NCBI GenBank assembly: GCA_002315315.1
Contig: DCGT01000013.1
Coordinates: 1-5,193 of the forward strand
Length of the DNA: 5,193 bases
Origin: Faecalibacterium sp. UBA1771
GTDB lineage: Bacteria; Bacillota; Clostridia; Oscillospirales; Ruminococcaceae
Direction of reading: 5' to 3'
Both the position numbers and the translations under genes were made by a program. Below the pieces are notes generated by a model that worked only from the letters and a program-made list of their open reading frames with translations, had not been told where the DNA came from and did not search any database. Positions within the stretch are counted from its first letter, which is position 1, and every line of letters starts with the position of its first letter. This document shows, one piece after another, positions 1-4,711 of the stretch.

Positions 1-74
1 AGAGCCTCAGTAACGGGATTTCTGCCGCAGATGACATTAGCGGTATTTTCCTGATTATTTATATTTTTTTCCAT
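1..74 (-). CDS. rlmB: TrmH/SpoU-family 23S rRNA 2'-O-ribose methyltransferase (RlmB-like), N-terminal fragment
   Basis: Partial gene: the start codon (ATG, 74-72 on the minus strand) and 24 codons are present, and the rest lies beyond the window start. The translation begins MEKNINNQENTAN and continues VICGRNPVTEA. The (I/Y)GRNPVxEAL signature is the opening of the small N-terminal substrate-binding domain of RlmB/TrmH-type SPOUT methyltransferases. Family members methylate a ribose 2'-OH, classically G2251 of 23S rRNA, in the cytoplasm using S-adenosylmethionine. The catalytic SPOUT domain is not visible, so RlmB cannot be told apart from another TrmH paralogue. Reading upstream in frame there is no ATG, GTG or TTG before a stop codon at 125-123, so this start is forced. 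No Shine-Dalgarno lies at normal distance; the nearest purine-rich tracts are about 17 and 26 nt upstream, with a hairpin between the farther one and the start. It has its own promoter. Confidence 0.75.
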   Translation of the reverse strand, partial: MEKNINNQENTANVICGRNPVTEA

Positions 75-82
75 ATTCTTAC

Positions 83-107
83 AGAGGAAAGCTCCTCTTA
101 CTCCTTT
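83..107 (-). promoter_or_regulatory. Translation-initiation region with hairpin between Shine-Dalgarno and start codon
   Basis: On the minus strand, AAAGGAG (107-101) is followed by a perfect 6-bp stem, AGAGGA (98-93) and TCCTCT (88-83), with a GCTT loop, and then by 8 nt to the ATG. The AAAGGAG tract is 26 nt from the start, too far for normal initiation. Folding the 16-nt hairpin away reduces the effective distance to about 10 nt. The stem also contains a second GGAG-like tract (95-92) that would be masked when folded. The sequence shows the inverted repeat; its effect on translation is inference. Confidence 0.5.
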
Positions 108-134
108 GTTCCGGGTTTTAAATCATACATATTC

Positions 135-163
135 ATTATAACATTATTTCTGCGTAATTACAA
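135..163 (-). promoter_or_regulatory. SigA-type promoter for the RlmB-like gene
   Basis: Minus strand: -35 TTGTAA (163-158, 4 of 6 to TTGACA), a 17-bp spacer, and a perfect -10 TATAAT (140-135) preceded by TG at 143-142 (extended -10). Transcription would begin near position 128, leaving a leader of about 54 nt. The promoter sits between the phosphoesterase stop codon (191) and the methyltransferase start (74), so the methyltransferase gene can be expressed independently of the operon upstream of it. Confidence 0.8.
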
Positions 164-190
164 GTATTTTTTCGCAAAAACCCGATATAT

Positions 191-1033
191 TCAGCCGATG
201 TCAATTACTGAAAGCTCTGGTCGGTTGAAGATTCTCGGGATGAAGAACATTCTTGCAGGTCTTGCAAGTCCTGTGCTGATGATGTGGTCGGTTTTTCCGT
301 AATGATACTGACCGTTTGTGTATTTCGGAAAAAGTCCCTGATCAGGAGCATAAAGTCCCTGATCGAGAATTTTCGGGATTCTCCACTGTCCTCCGTGAGC
401 GTGACCTGAAAGAATGAGGTCGAAGCCGCCTTCAAGGAAACTGTCAATCTGCTCAGGCTGATGAGCGAGGAGAATGTTGTATTCGGAATTGTCAGTTTTG
501 GCAATGCAGGCTTCAAGCTGAGAGTTGTAAGGCTCGGTATTTCCGTCAGGCATTGCGAGAAGATTGTCAATTACTCCGAAAACGGATATTTTCTGTCCTT
601 TTATCGTGAAAGATTCTTTTTCTCCACGAAGAACGGGAACTCCTGCTTTTTCCACTTTTTGGTAGAAATCCTCTGCATCCTCGTGCATCTCCTCGTGATT
701 TCCCGGAGAGTAGGCACACGGATATTTTTCGCTGACTAATCCCATGATTTTCAGAGCATCCTTATCACCGCTCCAGCCGTCGATAACATCACCGCCGAAA
801 AGCACCATATCAGGATTTTCAGCATCAATTGCATCCATAAGTCCAGACTGGTCAAATCCGCCGAAAATGCAGTTGTGGAGGTCGGAAATAAACACTATTC
901 TGATTTTTGTGTCAAGCTTATCTGTCTTTACAGTATAGTGAACCGTTCTCATCGAGAATCCGTAAATGTAAAGCAAAACCACCACAAATGCGGCGGTTAT
1001 GCAGATAAGGCGTTTTTTCACCTTTGGTGACAT
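191..1033 (-). CDS. Membrane-anchored calcineurin-like metallophosphoesterase (YkuE/YaeI type)
   Basis: A 280-residue protein that hydrolyses phosphoester bonds with a two-metal centre; the natural substrate is not predictable. The N-terminus is positively charged (KVKKR, residues 4-8), followed by one hydrophobic segment at about 9-26. The catalytic domain therefore probably lies outside the cytoplasmic membrane on an uncleaved anchor. All metallophosphoesterase motifs are present in order: DLH (51-53), GGD (80-82), GNHE (111-114), a lone His (191) and GHAHGG (210-215). The C-terminal part (TGLARPARMFFIPRIFNRPEL, 254-274) is typical of the YkuE/YaeI subgroup, and the length is normal. The ATG is preceded by GAGG (1045-1042) with 8-nt spacing; that site lies inside the last codons of the acyl carrier protein gene and only 1 nt separates the two genes, so translation is probably coupled. 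It is the last gene of the operon. An FkbH-ACP partnership is suggested by position only. The family assignment is firm; the role is unknown. Confidence 0.92.
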   Translation of the reverse strand: MSPKVKKRLICITAAFVVVLLYIYGFSMRTVHYTVKTDKLDTKIRIVFISDLHNCIFGGFDQSGLMDAIDAENPDMVLFGGDVIDGWSGDKDALKIMGLVSEKYPCAYSPGNHEEMHEDAEDFYQKVEKAGVPVLRGEKESFTIKGQKISVFGVIDNLLAMPDGNTEPYNSQLEACIAKTDNSEYNILLAHQPEQIDSFLEGGFDLILSGHAHGGQWRIPKILDQGLYAPDQGLFPKYTNGQYHYGKTDHIISTGLARPARMFFIPRIFNRPELSVIDIG

Positions 1034-1034
1034 T

Positions 1035-1277
1035 TTATTTTCCTCTTTCGCTGATGATGTTAATCATCTCGCCGACATTCTTCATGCCTGAAACTTCACG
1101 CATCTTGAATCTCATGCGGAATTCGTCCTCAACTGCACCGATAAGGTTGATGTGTTCAATGCTGTCCCAGTCTTCAATGTCAGCAGAGGTAGTGTTTTCG
1201 TTTACGCAGATTGAGTTGTCGCCGAAAACATCTCTGAAAACGTCATTAAGTCTTGCAATAATATCATTCTTGTTCAT
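1035..1277 (-). CDS. Acyl carrier protein, stand-alone, FkbH-associated
   Basis: An 80-residue cytoplasmic carrier protein. The phosphopantetheine attachment site is Ser39 in DWDSIEHINLI (residues 36-46), corresponding to the DSL motif of classical ACPs (here DSI). It would be activated by a phosphopantetheinyl transferase not seen here. The four-helix layout is plausible: helix 1 at about 3-18, helix 2 starting at Ser39, and the C-terminal helix around NVGEMINIISERGK (67-80). The Trp37 and the DxEDWDS form resemble ACPs of secondary or special-purpose pathways rather than fatty-acid AcpP, which usually has GADSLD. The ATG has a strong AAGGAG (1290-1285) at 7 nt, embedded in the end of the FkbH gene; the gap is 2 nt. 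This tight coupling makes it the likely acceptor for the three-carbon unit handled by FkbH. Whether it also serves other loading enzymes cannot be told. Confidence 0.92.
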   Translation of the reverse strand: MNKNDIIARLNDVFRDVFGDNSICVNENTTSADIEDWDSIEHINLIGAVEDEFRMRFKMREVSGMKNVGEMINIISERGK

Positions 1278-1279
1278 AA

Positions 1280-3061
1280 TTATTCTCCTTTAAAATTTTC
1301 TGTTATTTCGATAACCTTGTTTCTGAATTCATAAGAGGCAAGGTCAAGACTCCATACAGAGTCACCGGTTTCACTTTCCTCAGTGAGTGTGAAGCCGAAG
1401 GTTTCATAAAGCTTTGAAACCATATTGTTCTTTGCTGTTTTGTAGTAGTAGCCGATAATCTGCGTGATTCCACGCTCACGGCACTTTTTCACGAGTTCAT
1501 CGAGCATTGCAAGCTCCATATCACGCTTCAGGACACGACAGCTCATAAGCCAGAGTTCAACGTGCAGGATATTGCCGTCACATCTGCCGATAACAACTGA
1601 AACGATGCCGTTGTCACCGAATTTGTCAGCGAGTCTTCCGCAAAGACAAATGTGATTATTGCTCTGCGAAACTTCACGGATTTCTGATTCGGTATAGCGT
1701 TTGGTTGTGAGGTTGAACTGGTTGCTCTTGTTGGCAAGCTGTGTCACCCTTGCAAGACGCTCGTCGGTGACAGGCCCGAAATAGCCCTTCATTTCGAGCG
1801 AATCGAGATATTCGCCGTAGTTCACGAAGCTCTGCTCAAGCGTGGCACGGGCGGCGTTCTCACGGTACATTGCGGCACGCTTGCGGTCATCGTCGGACAG
1901 CGAGGTAACTTCAAAATACCCTCCCGCCGACACAGTTTCGGCGTACCTCTCCGGCTCACCTAACTCGACGACGGTAACGCCGTCGCTGTACGAGCGGACA
2001 ATCTCACGTTCGGCGGGGTTATCATCGACAAAGACGAAGCTGTCACTGCCGAGCGAAAGGGTTTGGGCGGCGGCGGCAAGGTTGCTCGACTTGTCGTTCC
2101 AGTTGGCGAGGAATATGGCAAAATCGTCGGTTTTGAGCGTAGAAGACGGGTGAGTAAATCCGCTTCTTGCGGCGGCGTCCTCGTTTTTGCTTACAACACC
2201 GAGTATAACTCCGATACCGGTCAGCTCCTTGGCGTATTTCTGCAACTCGGAATAGGCGATGCCCTCCGGCGCTTCGGTGCCGAGCTTGATGCCCTCAACG
2301 CCGTCGTCACCGATAACTCCGCCCCACAGCGTATTGTCGAGGTCGAGCATAAGAGCCTTTTTGTTTTTGCCGAACACCGATTTGATGATGTTGGCAACCG
2401 ACTGGCACAGAAGCGGCATAGCGTCGGGCGACTGTGCGTATTTGTAGGCGTTGTAATAGGTCGGATCGCTCCAGCGTTCCAAACCGTACCACGACGACAG
2501 GTAGTTGATGTCGTTGATGAAAAAGCCCATTGTCCGCTCGGCGTGGTCGGCGAAATATTCGTTAAGGCGGTTGATGAAGCGGATTTTGCCCGAAGCGTCA
2601 TACGCCTCACGGTTGCCCATAACCCTTACGCGGGGGTACTCGAAGTTGTTCTGAATGACGGGACAGCCGAGCTTTTCGGCGGCTTTCCAGACCGTCTCGA
2701 ACTTGGCGGTGACAGACTTGAACTTCTCATCAACCGCTTCCCTGCTCTCACCGGCAAGCGGCATGGCATCTATCGAATGAATATTTGTGTTGATAAAGAG
2801 AATGTCCGGCTTGAAGGCGGCGAGTGTGCCGTCGTCGAAAACTATCTCCTCATAGTAGCGGGCGTATTCTCCGACCAGCATTTCCGGCTTGATACCTGCG
2901 TCGAGCAGGAACAGCTCGAGTATTTTAGGCAGCTCACCGATAGTCGTACCGCTCACAACGGCAATCTTTTTGTCGAGCAGAGCGGGCTTTTGCAACAGTT
3001 GTTTTTTGATTGCACGCTTATTCTGTAAAATGTAATCACTGTCAAACGGATATTCGAGCAT
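1280..3061 (-). CDS. FkbH-like glyceryl transferase/phosphatase (HAD IIIC plus GNAT-like domain)
   Basis: About 593 residues, cytoplasmic, normal for full-length FkbH-like proteins. Characterised FkbH enzymes take 1,3-bisphosphoglycerate, remove phosphate and attach a glyceryl unit to a carrier protein. Domains, numbered from the ATG at 3061: an N-terminal SGNH-like region typical of the family (about 30-215); a HAD-superfamily domain (about 233-370); and a C-terminal GNAT-like domain (about 425-580). HAD motifs are intact: DLDNTLWGG (240-248, nucleophile Asp240, acid/base Asp242), SKNE (291-294), Lys324 in WNDKSSNL, and VDDNPAERE (345-353). In the C-terminal domain, DNGIVSVVIG and SCRVLKRDMELAML are recognisable family blocks. 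The start is ATG 3061, because GGAGG (3074-3070) is 8 nt from it; a GTG at 3070 would abut that site. The gene follows the permease by 29 nt and precedes the ACP by 2 nt. Base composition changes sharply near 1740, inside the gene, without breaking the frame. The family call is firm; the product made is unknown. Confidence 0.92.
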   Translation of the reverse strand: MLEYPFDSDYILQNKRAIKKQLLQKPALLDKKIAVVSGTTIGELPKILELFLLDAGIKPEMLVGEYARYYEEIVFDDGTLAAFKPDILFINTNIHSIDAMPLAGESREAVDEKFKSVTAKFETVWKAAEKLGCPVIQNNFEYPRVRVMGNREAYDASGKIRFINRLNEYFADHAERTMGFFINDINYLSSWYGLERWSDPTYYNAYKYAQSPDAMPLLCQSVANIIKSVFGKNKKALMLDLDNTLWGGVIGDDGVEGIKLGTEAPEGIAYSELQKYAKELTGIGVILGVVSKNEDAAARSGFTHPSSTLKTDDFAIFLANWNDKSSNLAAAAQTLSLGSDSFVFVDDNPAEREIVRSYSDGVTVVELGEPERYAETVSAGGYFEVTSLSDDDRKRAAMYRENAARATLEQSFVNYGEYLDSLEMKGYFGPVTDERLARVTQLANKSNQFNLTTKRYTESEIREVSQSNNHICLCGRLADKFGDNGIVSVVIGRCDGNILHVELWLMSCRVLKRDMELAMLDELVKKCRERGITQIIGYYYKTAKNNMVSKLYETFGFTLTEESETGDSVWSLDLASYEFRNKVIEITENFKGE

Positions 3062-3066
3062 TTCGG

Positions 3067-3074
3067 ACACCTCC
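3067..3074 (-). promoter_or_regulatory. Ribosome binding site that decides the FkbH start
   Basis: Minus-strand GGAGGTGT (3074-3067) is a strong match to the anti-Shine-Dalgarno. From GGAGG to the ATG at 3061 the spacing is 8 nt. The in-frame GTG at 3070-3068 overlaps the site itself, leaving no spacing, so the shorter protein beginning MLEYPF is preferred over the one beginning at GTG. Confidence 0.8.
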
Positions 3075-3090
3075 GTGTGTTTTATGTATT

Positions 3091-4029
3091 TTAGAACAGA
3101 CCGAGCGACATAAAGGTAAAGACCTGTATAAACAGCGTTATCAGCGAGAATGCGGTTGAGAACACGATTATTTCGCCCATAAGCTCGGAATCATCGCCGT
3201 AGCCGGCAACCATCGCATAGCTGCTGACGGCGGTCGGAGTGGAGAAGGCGCAGATTATGGCGCACAGCTCGTACCGACGGAAGCCGAGCGCAAGGCCGAT
3301 GCTCACCCAAATCAGCGGGCTGATTACCAGCTTGCCGAGTACCGACCAGAAGATGTATTTGCGGTTCTTATATGAAGCCGCAAGTGTAAAGTTCGCACCG
3401 AGACTGATAAAGGCGAGCGGTGTGGTGACGTTGCCTATACTCTTGATAGGCGAGAGTATCAGCTCCGGCAGACGGAACGGCAGGAACTGAAGCAGAACGC
3501 CGAGCATAAGACCGATGATGATAGGCGTTTTCAGGCAGTTGACGAGTGTTTTACCTGCGCTTGTCTTTTTGCCGGAAAAGGTCTCGATGGCGAAAACAGC
3601 GAGGAAGTTACCGGCAAGAATAGCGAAGGACAGCATAAGCATAACATTGCCGGTCGCATCGTCTCCGTAGATACCGGCAATAACGGGAATGCCGTAGATA
3701 GCGGTATTGGCACGGTAAACCGACATTACCATAACGCTTCTCTTGCGCTCGTCCTGGACGAGCTTGGGGACTATCAGCATCATTACCGTGTGCATAAAGA
3801 ACATTGCGGCAACGGCAAAGATTACGAATTTTACATTAAGTCCCGAACGCAGGTCGCCGGTATAGGTGCTGTAAAAGAGCATAAGCGGAAGAAAAACCTT
3901 GACGACAAGCTTGTTTATTCCGCTGTTGAGTGTGTCGTCGATAAGCCCTACCCTGCGCATAAGCCAGCCGACCAAAATCATTATGAACAGCGGCATTACC
4001 ACATTGAGGGCATTTAAAAAGAATTCCAA
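3091..4029 (-). CDS. AEC (auxin efflux carrier) family permease
   Basis: A 312-residue integral membrane protein of the auxin-efflux-carrier family (TC 2.A.69; bacterial relatives include YfdV and MdcF). Characterised or proposed bacterial substrates are small carboxylates such as malate or malonate; the substrate here is not predictable. About ten hydrophobic segments can be seen, roughly at 5-24, 40-56, 66-88, 100-120, 126-148, 167-184, 198-216, 225-248, 254-276 and 284-310. Family landmarks are GWLMRRVGLI (21-30), YRANTAIYGIP (105-115, the conserved R-N-G-P pattern after a charged loop), SLGANF (209-214) and STPTAVSSYAMV (263-274). Length is normal. The start codon is TTG (4029-4027), supported by GAAGG just upstream and by the N-terminus matching the usual AEC opening; the next Met (residue 12) would cut into the first membrane segment. 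It lies 92 nt after the C_GCAxxG_C_C gene and 29 nt before FkbH, so it probably belongs to the same transcript. Confidence 0.9.
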   Translation of the reverse strand: MEFFLNALNVVMPLFIMILVGWLMRRVGLIDDTLNSGINKLVVKVFLPLMLFYSTYTGDLRSGLNVKFVIFAVAAMFFMHTVMMLIVPKLVQDERKRSVMVMSVYRANTAIYGIPVIAGIYGDDATGNVMLMLSFAILAGNFLAVFAIETFSGKKTSAGKTLVNCLKTPIIIGLMLGVLLQFLPFRLPELILSPIKSIGNVTTPLAFISLGANFTLAASYKNRKYIFWSVLGKLVISPLIWVSIGLALGFRRYELCAIICAFSTPTAVSSYAMVAGYGDDSELMGEIIVFSTAFSLITLFIQVFTFMSLGLF

Positions 4030-4034
4030 AATCG

Positions 4035-4041
4035 CACCTTC
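4035..4041 (-). promoter_or_regulatory. Ribosome binding site supporting the TTG start of the permease
   Basis: Minus-strand GAAGGTG (4041-4035) lies 5 nt from the TTG at 4029, or 7 nt when measured from AAGG. There is no ATG or GTG at suitable distance in this frame, so the rare TTG start is the best choice. Confidence 0.6.
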
Positions 4042-4081
4042 TCGAAAATGTATGTAGTTGTGTGTTATGTTTCGGATTAAT

Positions 4082-4098
4082 TCGGCGGCGAACGCCGA
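4082..4098 (-). other. GC-rich intercistronic hairpin
   Basis: A perfect 6-bp inverted repeat, TCGGCG and CGCCGA with a 5-nt loop, lies in the 92-nt gap between the C_GCAxxG_C_C gene and the permease. On the minus strand it is followed by GAATTAATCC rather than a run of T, so it does not look like an intrinsic terminator. It could slow decay or mark a processing point between the first gene and the rest of the operon; that is inference. Confidence 0.45.
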
Positions 4099-4121
4099 TA
4101 ACCCGTATCACGGTTTAATTT

Positions 4122-4559
4122 TCAGTCTATTGCTCCGTTCTCTCTCAAAAACTGCTCCAGCAGCTCGGCGGCTCCCTCTACATAGTCGAGGCAGGATTTG
4201 CGCTTGATGTCGGTGCCGGTGACTTCGGTGCCGAAGCGGACGGAAAGGTCACGGCACTCGAGTGCGCCGTAGCGTTCCTTAAACTGTCCGACAATACCGG
4301 CGATGCGTTCGGTCGCCTGCGCTTTGCCATCCTTGTCGATCGCACCGTAGAGAAGACCGAAAATTATTCCCATACCCGTGACACAGCCGCACAGTCCCCT
4401 CGTTGCGGCAAAGCCGCCGCCGAACGGTGAACCGAGCGAAATCAGATTTTCATAGGAAATTTTGTCGGCGACAACGTCGGCAAATGCACCGCTGACCGCC
4501 TGCCCGCAACCCAGTCCGCTCTTGAAAAGCTCGGCGGCACGGTCGGTATATTTACTCAT
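4122..4559 (-). CDS. C_GCAxxG_C_C family cysteine-rich protein
   Basis: A 145-residue soluble protein of the C_GCAxxG_C_C family, common in anaerobes, with a presumed redox or metal-related role that is not established. The five cysteines lie where the family signature expects: Cys18 in GLGCGQAV, Cys57 and Cys59 in RGLCGCVTGMG, Cys102 in LECRDLSVRFG and Cys123 in KSCLDYVEGAAELLEQFL. The glycine-rich stretch SPFGGGFAATRGLCG (44-58) is the most typical block. Two departures from the usual form are visible: the first motif is GCGQ rather than the common NCAQ, and there is an extra cysteine two residues after Cys57. No signal peptide is seen. The ATG has AGAGG upstream with 7-nt spacing. It is the first gene after the strong promoter at 4628-4656, with a leader of about 60 nt. 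A functional link to the FkbH/ACP genes rests on co-orientation only. Confidence 0.85.
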   Translation of the reverse strand: MSKYTDRAAELFKSGLGCGQAVSGAFADVVADKISYENLISLGSPFGGGFAATRGLCGCVTGMGIIFGLLYGAIDKDGKAQATERIAGIVGQFKERYGALECRDLSVRFGTEVTGTDIKRKSCLDYVEGAAELLEQFLRENGAID

Positions 4560-4627
4560 AACAATACCTCTTTTTCAGAACAAAGTTTTTCGGAGCACAC
4601 TAAGCACCCCTAATAATTAATATCTGC

Positions 4628-4656
4628 ATTATACCATTAAAAGACGTTATTGTCAT
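4628..4656 (-). promoter_or_regulatory. SigA-type promoter of the five-gene minus-strand operon
   Basis: Minus strand: -35 ATGACA (4656-4651, 5 of 6 to TTGACA), a spacer of exactly 17 bp, and a perfect -10 TATAAT (4633-4628) preceded by TG (4636-4635), giving an extended -10. Expected transcription start is near 4621. No comparably good promoter was found between the following genes, so it probably drives the whole block down to the phosphoesterase. Confidence 0.85.
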
Positions 4657-4680
4657 CTCATATATCAAACTGCATACAAT
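4652..4680 (+). promoter_or_regulatory. Putative sigma-E-type sporulation promoter for the spoIID-like gene
   Basis: Plus strand: CATACAAT (4673-4680) is a perfect match to the -10 consensus CATACAnT of the mother-cell sigma factor SigE as known from Bacillus subtilis. Thirteen bases upstream, GTCATCTC (4652-4659) resembles the -35 form GTCATATT at 6 of 8 positions. Transcription would start near 4687, about 25 nt before the ATG. In B. subtilis spoIID is SigE-dependent, which fits. The overlapping TATAAT at 4680-4685 has no SigA -35 at suitable distance. Confidence 0.6.
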
Positions 4681-4700
4681 ATAATGATGTATTATTTCAC

Positions 4701-4705
4701 GGAGG
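4701..4705 (+). promoter_or_regulatory. Ribosome binding site of the spoIID-like gene
   Basis: GGAGG lies 6 nt before the ATG at 4712. It fixes the start of a gene whose stop codon is outside the window. Confidence 0.8.
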
Positions 4706-4711
4706 TTTGAA

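Noticed and set aside
168..180. TTTTT-CGC-AAAAA inverted repeat as the operon's terminator
   Set aside because: The stem is only five A-T pairs and no T-run follows on the minus strand. No convincing terminator was found after the phosphoesterase gene.
191..1277. The phosphoesterase as an ACP phosphodiesterase that strips phosphopantetheine from the adjacent ACP
   Set aside because: Its N-terminal anchor suggests the catalytic domain is outside the membrane while the ACP is cytoplasmic, and it shows YkuE/YaeI features rather than those of known ACP phosphodiesterases.
2063..3028. A 321-codon plus-strand open frame antisense to the FkbH gene
   Set aside because: It lies wholly within the well-supported FkbH gene, in its GC-rich half where antisense stops are rare. 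Its translation shows no recognisable domain.
3062..3070. GTG at 3070 as the FkbH start
   Set aside because: It overlaps the GGAGG ribosome binding site; the ATG at 3061 has ideal spacing.
4082..4098. The GC-rich hairpin as an intrinsic terminator between the C_GCAxxG_C_C gene and the permease
   Set aside because: No U-rich tract follows on either strand, so termination is not supported.
4680..4685. TATAAT as a SigA -10 for the spoIID-like gene
   Set aside because: No TTGACA-like -35 lies 16-18 bp upstream; TTGTCA at 4650 would need a 24-bp spacer. The overlapping CATACAAT box fits a sporulation promoter better.
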